Positions 23,428 through 33,774 of a stretch of 64,000 nucleotides of DNA are shown in pieces. Position numbers and translations under genes: made by a program. Every line of letters begins with the position of its first letter. The stretch's first letter is position 1. The stretch covers positions 310,001 to 374,000 of the forward strand of contig NW_012236524.1 of NCBI RefSeq assembly GCF_000787575.1. Direction: 5' to 3'. Under the pieces are notes generated by a model. The model did not search any database. It saw only the letters and a list, made by a program, of their open reading frames with translations, and was not told the origin of the DNA. Source of the DNA: Acytostelium subglobosum LB1. Lineage: Eukaryota > Evosea > Eumycetozoa > Acytosteliales > Acytosteliaceae.

Positions 23428-25035
23428 ATGACAAGAGATATTACAGATAATAACAATGAATTGATATGTGAGGAACACAATAAGAACAATCACTTCATAT
23501 GTATAGATTGTAATAGTTTGGTTTGCAATGTGTGTATTAGTTCTAGTCACAAGAGACATGATGTTGAGAGTGTACATCATATCAAATCATTGATCAATCA
23601 ACGTCAATACAATGATTCATCGATGGCAAGATTGAAGTTGTTATGGATCACTTTGAAACAACAGTCAACAACACATCAATCATTGATCGACATAAAGAAT
23701 GAGGTCACTGATCAATTCAAACAACTTCATGATTTGCTCATCATTGAAGAACACAAGATCAACTCTATACTCAATGACAGAGTGCAACAAACATCATCGA
23801 CCATCCATGACATTATCAATGAGATCAAGTCAATCAACGAAATATTCAAACCATCATCCGGTGTCAGTGACAAAGTCGATGGTGTCAATGATGACAATAA
23901 CATCACTCAAACAATCAGATCATGCCAATCACTGGATCAATTCATCGAGCAGGCATTCCCAACAACATCATCTGGCATCAACCAAGATGTCTCGATCACT
24001 ATCACAGACAATGAGTTGTTGACATTGATTCAAAGAAATGTTCAGATGAGTACTACCTCAAAGTATCAACTGACTCGATCAATCAGACTGGACATTGACA
24101 CTGACACATTGGATGACATCAAGAAACAAATCCCATCATGTTTCCAATTGTTGGAGGACACTGACAAGTTCACCGCTGATCTTGATCATCACGTGATGGT
24201 TTACAAAACTGATGAATATTCATTGTTCTCACCAATGACCAACACATGGACTGTGATCAAAGAGGGAGGTATCTACAATGGCGCATATCATTCGGCAGTG
24301 TATGCACATGGATATATCTATATGTTTGGAGGTCAGAAGGATGACCTAACAAAGTACTGTCGCTTCTCCATTGCCACTCGTGAATGGCAACGCAACATCC
24401 CAATCGTTGGAGTGTCTGGCGGCACATTTATACATACATGCTATGATGGTGATCGACACATCTACCTGATCGGCGGTGAAGATGATGAATGCATCGGTGC
24501 CCTCACAAGATTAGCCAGCTTCAACATTGACACTCAACAATTCACTCATGTCGGTGATTTCAATCTTTCGTTATATCCTGATACAACCATCATCTACTCC
24601 AACGTGATCTACGCATTCATTGATAGCGAAGATAAGGAACGCATCCACATCCAATCATTCAATGTGATCACAAAACAGCAGGATGAGTACGCTCTGATGC
24701 CAGGAAGGAATGGATCGTGTGTCCACTTTGGCCACGACCAGATGTACTTATTGCTTCGAGATGGAACACAATTCGTTCGAGCGTCACTGTCGACCAGGAA
24801 GATGATCCACTTAACACCACCGCCACCCAAATCTAGAGATGTCTTTAATGATATCCTCTGTCGATGTACCTCTGAGCCAGGAACACTAATGCTTCTCAAT
24901 GGAAAAGATATGAACTATCAATATTCAATCAAGCTGGATGAATGGTCCAAGATCAATGACAACGACCAATTCAAGCATAGAGGCACTGGAACATGTGAGT
25001 TGTTTGACAGGCCTCGCGTCATTCACAGACAATGA
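23428..25035 (+). CDS. B-box zinc finger / kelch-like protein, copy 1
   Basis: Single exon, 535 residues. N-terminal B-box (about residues 14-50) with Cys/His ligands in CEEHN...FICIDC...CNVCISSSHKRHD; a helical coiled-coil stretch (about 60-140); then a kelch-type beta-propeller region from ~260 with Gly-Gly blade motifs in YMFGGQKDD and IYLIGGEDDE. Two close paralogs lie downstream on the same strand (26743 and 28464), with near-identical nucleotide stretches, so the cluster arose by tandem duplication. The B-box suggests TRIM-like protein interaction, but there is no RING domain. Specific role unknown. Shares a 222-bp divergent upstream region with DCN1. Confidence 0.88.
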   Translation: MTRDITDNNNELICEEHNKNNHFICIDCNSLVCNVCISSSHKRHDVESVHHIKSLINQRQYNDSSMARLKLLWITLKQQSTTHQSLIDIKNEVTDQFKQLHDLLIIEEHKINSILNDRVQQTSSTIHDIINEIKSINEIFKPSSGVSDKVDGVNDDNNITQTIRSCQSLDQFIEQAFPTTSSGINQDVSITITDNELLTLIQRNVQMSTTSKYQLTRSIRLDIDTDTLDDIKKQIPSCFQLLEDTDKFTADLDHHVMVYKTDEYSLFSPMTNTWTVIKEGGIYNGAYHSAVYAHGYIYMFGGQKDDLTKYCRFSIATREWQRNIPIVGVSGGTFIHTCYDGDRHIYLIGGEDDECIGALTRLASFNIDTQQFTHVGDFNLSLYPDTTIIYSNVIYAFIDSEDKERIHIQSFNVITKQQDEYALMPGRNGSCVHFGHDQMYLLLRDGTQFVRASLSTRKMIHLTPPPPKSRDVFNDILCRCTSEPGTLMLLNGKDMNYQYSIKLDEWSKINDNDQFKHRGTGTCELFDRPRVIHRQ

Positions 25036-25112
25036 GTTGTTGAAACACTACTTCAAAGCAAATGATTGGATGATTAAAGTGATCACAGAGATTCTTTACT
25101 TTCGATAACGAC

Positions 25113-25970
25113 TCATTGCTCAATCAAACTACCGATTGGCTTGGCAGAGGCATCGTCACGACCCAGAGTTCCAAGTCCAAAGTTGTCCTCGATGGTGCGG
25201 AGAAGGGAGTAATGGTCGTACTTGGTGTTGTCGGTGGAACCTGGCTTGACACCCATTCCGACAAAGACGGTGTAGATCTGGTTGCCCTCGGATCCATCAT
25301 CCTCATCCCATGTGAGGATGAAGGCAGTGTTGTTCAGGTTGGGGTCGTTGTGGACGGTTGGGAAGAATCCTTGGAGCCACTTGCTGGCGTAGGCAATGCT
25401 GGTGTCGTGAGCATCGTTGTTCATGTCTGGGGTGTACCATGAGTACTGTGGAACAGAGTTGGACTCTTGGTCGACCGAGAGTTCAGTAGAGTCAACGATC
25501 TTGGCGCAGAGAGAGGCGTTCTTGTAGACGTTCTCGTACGAGATGAATGGGTTGTGCTTGCGGACGTAGGTTCCAGACGATGTGCCAGCAAAGCACTTGC
25601 CTGGGTAGGACTCCATGTAGGCCTTCCAGGAGACACCCTTCTCCTCGAGCAGGTCAACGATTGAGTTGCCTGGAATGTTGAAGTTGCCGTCATTGACGAT
25701 GCCGTCGTTGGAGCCATAGGTGAGGGCGATGTAGTTTGGCTCACTTGGGTGGAAGTTGGCAAAGTTGTTGGACAGAGACAGACCCATGCTGGCAAGCTTG
25801 TTGAAGTAGGGATCGGCCATGACCTCCTTGTATGAGTGGTTCTCAAAGATGATGATGAAAACACGGTCAAAGTATTTGCCCTTTACAAACTGTGGGTTGG
25901 CCTCATCTTGTGCGATGGCCACACAGGCAACAATGGATAAAATAACAAGTGATAAAATTACTGAACGCAT
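25113..25970 (-). CDS. Secreted phosphoesterase (PF04185 family, acid phosphatase-like)
   Basis: Single exon, 285 residues. Clear signal peptide, residues 1-20 (MRSVILSLVILSIVACVAIA). Family motifs: VFIIIFENHSYKEVM near the N-terminus, where the Glu-Asn binds metal in the alkaline-phosphatase-like fold; FANFHPSEPNYIALTYG; and ILTWDEDDGSEGNQ and KYDHYSLLRTIEDNFGLG near the C-terminus. These fit the phosphoesterase family that includes acid phosphatases and bacterial phospholipase C; the short length and HPSEPNY favour acid phosphatase. Codon use is biased to C-ending codons, as in highly expressed genes. It sits on the opposite strand between copies 1 and 2 of the B-box/kelch cluster. Confidence 0.88.
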   Translation of the reverse strand: MRSVILSLVILSIVACVAIAQDEANPQFVKGKYFDRVFIIIFENHSYKEVMADPYFNKLASMGLSLSNNFANFHPSEPNYIALTYGSNDGIVNDGNFNIPGNSIVDLLEEKGVSWKAYMESYPGKCFAGTSSGTYVRKHNPFISYENVYKNASLCAKIVDSTELSVDQESNSVPQYSWYTPDMNNDAHDTSIAYASKWLQGFFPTVHNDPNLNNTAFILTWDEDDGSEGNQIYTVFVGMGVKPGSTDNTKYDHYSLLRTIEDNFGLGTLGRDDASAKPIGSLIEQ

Positions 25971-26104
25971 CCTCTATCTATATATCTATGTATGTAAGTG
26001 TATGTATATATAAAGTTTGTTGGTTGGTTGTGAAGAAGCTAGACTGACTGACTTATTTAAGGGACCAAGCCAGAGGACTCCTCCCCTCCCTTCTCTTCTT
26101 TCTT

Positions 26105-26434
26105 TTAAAATCTGATAATGTTGGTGAATAGAATAAGTATCATCTTACGGTCGGTCTCCGATGATGTTATAGTCGTTCCGGTCCGATGATGGTCCAAAAG
26201 TCTGCGTCGGTAGTGTACCCGATCTACCGGACCGCCTGACCATAAGATCATAACACTGAAGACTTCACTTTTTTGCAGGAACGACTCCCTATTCTCGTGC
26301 AACCACACCAGGCATTTGCCCACACTACGCAAAAAGATCAAAAACGAACCGAGCGTCTGTTCGTAGGTGGGGTCATTAATGGGGAAGATCATTTGACCGC
26401 CTTCACCTTTTCTATTGTCAATGAATGATTCCAT
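26105..26434 (-). CDS. Orphan open reading frame, about 109 residues
   Basis: Open from the ATG at 26434 to 26105 in a stretch richer in G+C than its flanks. The product contains a hydrophobic segment (LGSFLIFLRSVGKCLVWL) and an Arg/His-rich part (VHYRRRLLDHHRTG). I recognise no family. A possible donor (GTAAGA) near residue 98 suggests it could be one exon of a longer gene or a decayed gene fragment. Only its open frame and composition support it. Confidence 0.25.
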   Translation of the reverse strand: MESFIDNRKGEGGQMIFPINDPTYEQTLGSFLIFLRSVGKCLVWLHENRESFLQKSEVFSVMILWSGGPVDRVHYRRRLLDHHRTGTTITSSETDRKMILILFTNIIRF

Positions 26435-26622
26435 GAGAATATCAACCAAACATATAATATTTAATTATTACTGATAAAAATATCCAAGTATTGGATAAAT
26501 CATTTTTGTGAACCACACTTACTATTGTGATCAATATTGACCTTCTTCAATATATAAGTTCTCAATCAATTACACCACTATGATATAATGGATGGTTGAC
26601 AACACTGTCATTAAACTTCTCG

Positions 26623-26642
26623 TGTGTTGGACACCCAACACA
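26623..26642. promoter_or_regulatory. G-box-like inverted repeat upstream of B-box/kelch copy 2
   Basis: Arms TGTGTTGG and CCAACACA (8 bp each) separated by ACAC, about 100 bp before the start codon. The sequence resembles GT-rich G-box sites of Dictyostelium developmental genes in both orientations. Inference only. Confidence 0.35.
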
Positions 26643-26742
26643 ATGAAAAATCAGGTGTATTCACTCACTTATTCATTAATTTATTCTTCTGATGTTCAAT
26701 GAGTGCGGAGACTTTGCGACATGCTAAAGTAAAGATACAAAC

Positions 26743-28413
26743 ATGAACATTGACAATAACAACGATAACAACAACAAACATGATAATATTTCAACATGCG
26801 AGACACATGACAAGGAGAATGAGTTCATTTGTTTAGATTGTAATAGTATCACGTGCAAAGTGTGTATTGGTACCAATCACAAGAGACATGATGTTGAGAA
26901 TGTTCATCTCATCAAATCATTGATCAATCAACGTCAATACAATGATTCATCAATGGCAAGATTGAAGCTGTTATGGATCACTCTCAAACAACTGTCAACA
27001 ACACATCAATCATTGATCGAGACAAAGAATCAAGTCACTGATCAATTCAAACAACTCTATGATTTGTTCATCATTGAAGAACACAAGATCTACTCAATAC
27101 TCGATGACAGAGTTCAACAAACATCATCAATCATTCATGACATCATCAATGAGATCAAGTCAATCAACGAAATATTCAGACCATCAACAACATCAACATG
27201 TGTCATTGACAAAGTCGATGGCGGCATTAGCGCAGACATCACTCAAACAATCAGATCATGTGAATCACTGGATCAATTCATCGAGCAGGCATTCCCAACA
27301 ACATCACCCGGCCTCAACCTGGATGACTCGACCATGATCACAAACAATGAGTTGTTGACATTGCTTCAAAGAAATGTTCAAATGAGCACTACCTCAAAGT
27401 ATCAACTGACTCGATCAATCAGACTGGACATTGACACTGACACATTGGATGACATCAAGAAACAAATCAAATCATGCTTCCAATTGTTGGAGGACAGTGA
27501 CAAGTTCACTGCTGATCTTGATCATCATGTGATGTGCTTGGGTAGTGGCGAATACTCGATGTTCTCACCAATGACCAACACATGGAAGTTGGTAAACGAG
27601 AAGGTCATCGAGAATATCGATGATGGCACATATAAAACATTTGTATATGCACGTGGATACGTTTATATGTTTGGAGGCTATGGAGATGATTTCACAACGT
27701 ATTCTCGCTTCTCACTTGCCACTCGGGAGTGGCAACGCAGCCCAATGGTTGGAATACCTGGTGGTACATATATGACCTCATGCTACGATGGTGATCGACA
27801 CATCTACCTACTCGGTGGGAATGGCGATGACGAAAATGTTGAAGATGTTGCCCTCACCAGAATAGCCTGCTTCGACATTGACACTCAACAATTCACTCAT
27901 GTTGGTGATTTCAAAGATGCGCCACGTGCCGATGCAGCCATCATCCACTCCAACGTGATCTACTCAATCGATAGTCCGCAGCTCATAAGAGTTAATGAAC
28001 AACCCCGAATCGTCATCAAATCATTCAATGTGGTCACCAAGCAGGAGGATGAGTACACACTGATGCAAGGCAATATGGGATCATGTGTCCACTTTGGCCA
28101 CAACAAGATGTACATTTTGCTTGAAGATGGAAAATTCGTTCGAGTGTCACTGTCGACCAGGAAGTTGCTCCGCTTAACACCGCCACCGAAGCTTACTCTC
28201 AATCACTCACACCTCTCCTGTTTTAAGACCTTGTGTCGATGCACCTCGGAGCTAGGAACACTACTGCTACTCAGTGGAAAACAAATGAACTATCGATATT
28301 CAATCAAGCTGGATGAATGGTCCAAGATCAATGACGACGACCCAGTATTGTACAGAGACTCTGGAATTTGTGTGTTGTTTGACAGGCCTCGCGTGATCCA
28401 ATACAATAAATGA
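26743..28413 (+). CDS. B-box zinc finger / kelch-like protein, copy 2
   Basis: Single exon, 556 residues, closely similar to copy 1 throughout. Asn/Asp-rich leader, B-box (about residues 19-55: CETHDKENEFICLDC, CKVCIGTNHKRHD), helical region with LINQRQYNDSSMARLKLLW, and a kelch-like propeller from about 270 (YMFGGYGDD, IYLLGGNGDD). It differs from copy 1 mainly in the propeller loops. A 5' flank TAAAGATACAAACATGAACA is shared with copy 3, showing that copies 2 and 3 are the more recent pair. Function unknown beyond protein binding expected of these domains. Confidence 0.87.
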   Translation: MNIDNNNDNNNKHDNISTCETHDKENEFICLDCNSITCKVCIGTNHKRHDVENVHLIKSLINQRQYNDSSMARLKLLWITLKQLSTTHQSLIETKNQVTDQFKQLYDLFIIEEHKIYSILDDRVQQTSSIIHDIINEIKSINEIFRPSTTSTCVIDKVDGGISADITQTIRSCESLDQFIEQAFPTTSPGLNLDDSTMITNNELLTLLQRNVQMSTTSKYQLTRSIRLDIDTDTLDDIKKQIKSCFQLLEDSDKFTADLDHHVMCLGSGEYSMFSPMTNTWKLVNEKVIENIDDGTYKTFVYARGYVYMFGGYGDDFTTYSRFSLATREWQRSPMVGIPGGTYMTSCYDGDRHIYLLGGNGDDENVEDVALTRIACFDIDTQQFTHVGDFKDAPRADAAIIHSNVIYSIDSPQLIRVNEQPRIVIKSFNVVTKQEDEYTLMQGNMGSCVHFGHNKMYILLEDGKFVRVSLSTRKLLRLTPPPKLTLNHSHLSCFKTLCRCTSELGTLLLLSGKQMNYRYSIKLDEWSKINDDDPVLYRDSGICVLFDRPRVIQYNK

Positions 28414-28463
28414 AAGTGTATCTCCCACTCGTTATTTCATTCATGACAAGTAAAGATACAAAC

Positions 28464-30037
28464 ATGAACATGCGAGACACATGACAAGGAGAAAGACTTC
28501 ATATGTTTAGATTGTAATAGTCTGATATGCAATATATGCGTCAGTTCTAGTCACAAGAGACATGATGTTGAGAGTGTACATCACATCAAATCATTGATCA
28601 AACAACGTCAATACAATGATTCATCATCATCAAGATTGAAGTTGTTGTGGACCAATCTCAAACAACAGTCAACAACACATCAATCATTGATCGAAACAAA
28701 GAATGAAGTCACTGATCAATTCAAACAACTTTATGATTTGCTCATCATTGAAGAACACAAGATCAACTCAATACTCAATGACAAAGTTCAACAAACATCA
28801 TCAACCATTCATGACATCATCAATGAGATCAAGTCCATCAACCAAATATTCAGACCATCATCAACATCAACAGGTGTCTATAAAGACAACGAGGTTGACG
28901 CTGTCATCACTCAAACAATCAGATCATGTGAATCACTGGATCAGTTCATCGAACAGACCTTCCCAACAACATCACCTGGCCTCAACCTGGATGACTCGAT
29001 CACAATCACAGACAATGAGTTGTTGACATTGCTTCAAAGAAATGTTCAAATGAGTAACTCCAAGCATCAATTGACTCGATCAATCAGAGTGGACACTGAC
29101 ACTGACACATTGGATGACATCAAGAAACAAATCAGATCATGCTTCCAATTGTTGGAGGACAGTGATAATTTCACTGCTGATCTTGATCACCATTTGATGT
29201 GCTTGGATAATGGCTATTACTCATTGTTCTCACCAATGACCAACAAATGGGCGTTGGTCCAAGATGAAGATACCAGTGATGTCGAGTCTACATTTCAGTC
29301 AACAGTTTATGCACGTGGATACATCTATGTATTTGGAGGATATGAGTCCGATCCAGCAAAGTACTCTCGCCTCTCCATTGCCACACGCGAATTGCAACGC
29401 AACATGCCAATCGTTGGAGTTTCGGGTGGTTCATTCATGTCGGCTTGTCTACGATGGTGACCACACCATCTACTTGGTCGGTGGCATACTCAGAGAAGAT
29501 CCATTGAAGCGTTTGATAAGTTTTAATATTGACACTCAACAATTTGCTCATTTATTCGACATAGAGGAGGACGTGAGTTCGGTACCATTGTTCATCCACT
29601 CCAATCTACTCTACTGGGTGGCTAATGCTCATTTAGATACAATACAAATCTCTTGGTTGAACCTGGCCACTAAGGAGCCATTTGGATTCAAGTTGATGAA
29701 TGGAGAAATTGAATCAGCTGTCTTGAATGGCCAAGACCACTTGTATCTTCTGCTCAGTGGAGGCGACTTCTATCACGTGTCATTGACAACGAGGGCCGTG
29801 ACATCCTTGGTCTCGCCACCACTAACAAATCAAGAACTGAAAGACCGACGCCTCCTCAATGTTTTATGTCGTTCCACAACAGAGCCTGGATCATTGCTCC
29901 TACTTCCAGGACGTGGATTGAACTACCGATACTCAATCAAACAAAACGAATGGACCAAGATAAATGATGAAGATCCAGTTGCGAATAGATCATCCAATGG
30001 AATGTGTGAGCTATTTGACAGGCCCCGCATACTTTAG
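28464..30037 (+). pseudogene. B-box/kelch copy 3, decaying
   Basis: Aligned by eye with copy 2, this copy lacks 47 bp just after the ancestral ATG (junction near 28470, with the microhomology AACA), which puts the ATG out of frame with the B-box. A one-base insertion near 29447-29450 then shifts the frame inside the propeller, ending the first frame at 29460; the second part stays open to 30037. The B-box residues, coiled-coil region and propeller remain well conserved, so the damage is young. It may still be transcribed, and the long intact 3' frame could reflect a short propeller product, but I see no good start for that. Host gene copy, not a mobile element. Confidence 0.8.
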
Positions 30038-30157
30038 ATCCAATCCAGTTCAATCAACCAATCAATCAATAAATTAGACTGTCTCTCTTTCTGCGCGCCA
30101 AACATTATAAATATATTATATTATTATTATTATTACACTTTGAGTCAGTCGTCCACT

Positions 30158-33100
30158 CTACTCTGCCTTGTGAAGATTCGATCGGGAACTCTCCCTGCTG
30201 ATGGCTGGTGGTGATGGTTGCTTGGACTCAAAGAATGACACCAACTGCTTGATGCTGGTCGACTTGACGACTGGCGCCTCCTTGCGACGATCGATCGTGC
30301 CCAGTGGACCCTTGATAAAGTTGTTCATTCTGCTGCTGACCAGTGACTTCTGCTTGGACTCACCCTCGATGTCTGTGGATGATGCCGATGGCTTGAGCGA
30401 GCCTGGCTTGGCAGGTGCGTCGATCTTGCCGCTGCCCGACAGGGGCCGTGGTGACTTGCTGAATGAGGATGATGACCTTGGCGAGACCTCAGCCGATGAA
30501 ATCATTGTAAGGGGCTCATCACCAGACAATGTGCTGATGATACTTGACACGTCTGTCATTGCCATCTCGCGACTGTTTGTTGTCTCGACGACTGGCTCGA
30601 GCTTGGTTGACTCTGGAACGCTGGCAGGTGATAATATGATTGTTGGTTGAGTATCCAGTTGAGTATCCTTTGGTGCTTCCTCAGCCACAATTGTCTTTGT
30701 CTCAGTCTCGGTGATGGTTGATGAAGCAGCAGGAGTGTCGACGACGACATTGGACTCTTGGTTAACAGTAACAACGACCTCTGTTGTGGATGCAGGTACA
30801 GCCACTGTTATCAATGATGGTTCAACCTTGTGATCGTCATCCATTGTCAACTCCTCAATTGTTGATGTGTCGTCAGCGTCTTCACTGTCATTGTTTGAAT
30901 CGAGACTGTCGACCTCGTCGTCGAATGAGAGGTTCAGCTCTTGGAAGCTGCCACGGTCCACTGGCTGGTTGGGTGGGAGCTGCACCATGCGAATGGTGTT
31001 CTCTGACTCGTATTGTATCTGCTTCTGCTGCTTCATCAACTTCTTCATTCTTCTCTTCTCCTTGCGCATCTGCTTCCTCTCGAGTTTGGCCGCTCTTTCC
31101 TCCTCGGTCAGCTCGTGATGACCGCTTTGCTTCTTCACGCGCTTCTTTATCGTCTTGCCCTTCTTCTCGATTGATTGCATCATCTTCCTCATTGTCTGGT
31201 AGACTGCTGTGCCACTCGCTCGCAGCGATCCTTGTTTCGATACCTTTACGCCGTCCAACTCCAAGTTGTCGAGCTCCTGGTCTGTTACTGGCTGTGCCGC
31301 TACCACAACAGGCGAGGCTTGAACAGAGTCAGCCTTCTTCTCTTTCTCCTTCTCTTTCTCCTTATCCTTGTCTACAGGCTGCACACGATGCTTCAATGTG
31401 GATACTGCATTCTTTAGGAGCTTGGATACGCGCGCAAATGTCTTGACCTCCTCCTCATTCTTTCCGTCGGGCTGGTAGTTCCTCCTGGGCGAGGCGGGAA
31501 TCTCCTGGCTTGCTGTCAGCGAAATAACCTGTGTTCCTTCGGCTGGCTGTGTCGGGTCCTGGGTGGCGCTGGTCATGATGGGTGTACCGCTAAGGTTAAC
31601 GCTGTTTCTGTTTGTGTTTACGCCTGATTCAAACAACTTCTTGAAGCTGATTGACTTCATCTGTTGTCTCAGTCTTTGGTACTTCCTAGCATGTTGTTGT
31701 GTTGACTGTTGCTGTGAGGCGGCGCCATTGGTAGGGGTGGTCGATGAAGATGATGGTGAGGTTGTTGAAGATGATGATGATGATGCTGTGGCCTCAGTTG
31801 CACTTGAATCAATGAGTGCAGGTGAAGAGGTGGATGTGGATACGGGTGTTGGTTGTGGGTCGCTGCCCTCTGGTTGCTTGAGTCGATCGCTTGAGTTTGT
31901 GCTGCGGAACTTTTGGAAACGTGGCGACGAGTTGCCGCTGGGCTGGGTCTGGTAGTTGGCATTTGTAGGTAGACCAATGATGCTGTCACTGAGCGGGATG
32001 ATGCGCTTGAGTGAATCCTCAACGATCTCCACCTCTCTGTTCCATATCTCGTCCAGCACATTGCCCAGATTCACCTGGAACGATTGGATCGAGTCTGGAT
32101 TGGTCCACTTGATGCGCGAGATCAAGTTCCTCGTCTTGTGGAGCACCGTCACAAAGTCCTCTGGTACCTTTGCCTCCTTCTCCCAAATCTCATCAAACAG
32201 CTCAAACGATATCGAGAACAACTCCTCGAACCAATCATCTTGATCGAATATGATCTCGTACAAGTTGTCGTCTGTGTTGTGATGGTGTGGCTGGCGTCAG
32301 TCCATGTCATGTCGTGTCGGTGATCATTCCAATTAATCAATCAAACAAACTTACCATCTAAATATATCTCAAAGAGACAGTTGGTCAATGCCATGGCCAC
32401 TTGTGGGAAGGAGTAGTAGGCACCATCACGCTCCTTGCCCATTTGGACACTGAGTATCTCGTGGTAGATTCTAGAGTAACGTGCACCAAAGTAGATCATG
32501 TTGCGCAGTCCAAGTACACCAGTGCCCATCAGAGTGGCCTCAGGTGAATCCTCGAAGCCCAACAACTTCAACTTCTCTTCAAACGATTTATCTTCTGAAT
32601 CCTTATTCAAGAATGATAACTTTACAAGTCTGGCGACCAATTGATCAATGTTTTGTCTAAGTTGGATTGATTGATTGGAGTGAGTTAGTGAGTGATGGAG
32701 TCCAGTCTCACCAGGGTGGGACACATGGCATGGTACATACTTATCCTGGACTTGACGACCATTCTTTATATTGGCAGTCTTGTGCTTTTGGTAGTGTATC
32801 AGCTCTGATCTAACGTGTGGATTGAGGTTCTTGATATGTTTCTTTATGATTCCATTGACACCTTGTACGCTGAGCAGTTGTTTGTAGCGCTCAAAGTCAA
32901 AGTGGGTGGGCGCCGCACAGAGCATGTGATTGATGAATGAGAGACATCCAGCGAGCAGACTGTCGTACATCTGGTGTGATTGCTCGGCGGCTGCGGTGGG
33001 CTCGATGATGTGAATGTAGAAGTTCTTCTGGTACTGCTGCGACACAGCGTAGATTGCATCGTTGAGCACGTGGAACATCAGAGACTGTGTCGATCGGACG

Positions 33101-33774
33101 GCGCTCGTTATGCTGCCACTGTAGTTCAGACTGCCATCTTGTTGTTGCAGTTGCTGTGGATTGGGCAGAGCCGAGGCGGATGCCGCCAGTATTGGGTTGG
33201 GCGATGGTTGGAATGGGATGTTGGCCAGCGTTGCATTGTTGTGAGCTGGGCCGCCCAGTGCAAGGGGTGTTGATATCTTGAGGCTGCTGCCACTGTTGCT
33301 ATTATTGGTGCTATTGCTATTGCTGTTGCTATTACTGCTGTTGGTGGTGGAAAGCATTTGAATGAGCAGGTTGAATAGGGATGGCTGTTTGTTGGAGTAG
33401 ACAAAGGAGACGACGACCGTGGCCAGCATGTCGACAGACTGGTCGGCCTCGCTCTGTGACTCGTCGGTCAGCAGATCAATCTGCGACTTGAGTCCAAACA
33501 ATGCACTACCGCTGCCGCCACCGCCACCGCCGGCCGCCAACGACATTGGATGTCTATTATTATTATCATCATTACTAATTGTCAAATTATTACTACTACT
33601 ATTCCTTGAACTTGTATTGATTGCCGCGTCATTACTACCACAACCACCGCCTCTTGGCGTTGACATTGGTGTAGGATTATCAGAGTGTTGTGACATATGT
33701 AATGTTGTTTGTTGATCGACAGTTGTTGTTGTAACTATTATAACATCATTATTATTATTATTATTATTATTCAT
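30158..33774 (-). CDS. ELMO-domain protein
   Basis: Exons 32741-33774, 32355-32656, 30158-32271; about 1149 residues. The N-terminus is Asn/Thr-rich low complexity, followed by a helical armadillo-like part (SLMFHVLNDAIYAVSQQYQ...). The ELMO (CED-12) domain spans about residues 300-450, with LLGFEDSPEATLMGTGVLGLRNMIYFG, YHEIL and YSFPQVAMALTNCLFEIYL. The large C-terminal half is Ser/Thr/Pro-rich with a strongly basic Lys/Arg helix (EEERAAKLERKQMRKEKRRM) and a long acidic and polar tail. ELMO proteins pair with Dock exchange factors to activate Rac in actin dynamics, phagocytosis and chemotaxis; D. discoideum has several ELMO genes. Which paralog this is cannot be said. The middle exon holds the core of the domain, which makes the splice model firm. 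Confidence 0.9.

Noticed and set aside
25113-25970. Bacterial phospholipase C by lateral transfer
   Set aside because: The family is widespread in eukaryotes including amoebae, and codon use and flanks look native; no sequence sign of recent transfer.
28413-28470. Read-through fusion of B-box/kelch copies 2 and 3
   Set aside because: Copy 2 ends in a stop codon and there is no splice donor before it in the right phase; copy 3 has its own duplicated 5' flank.
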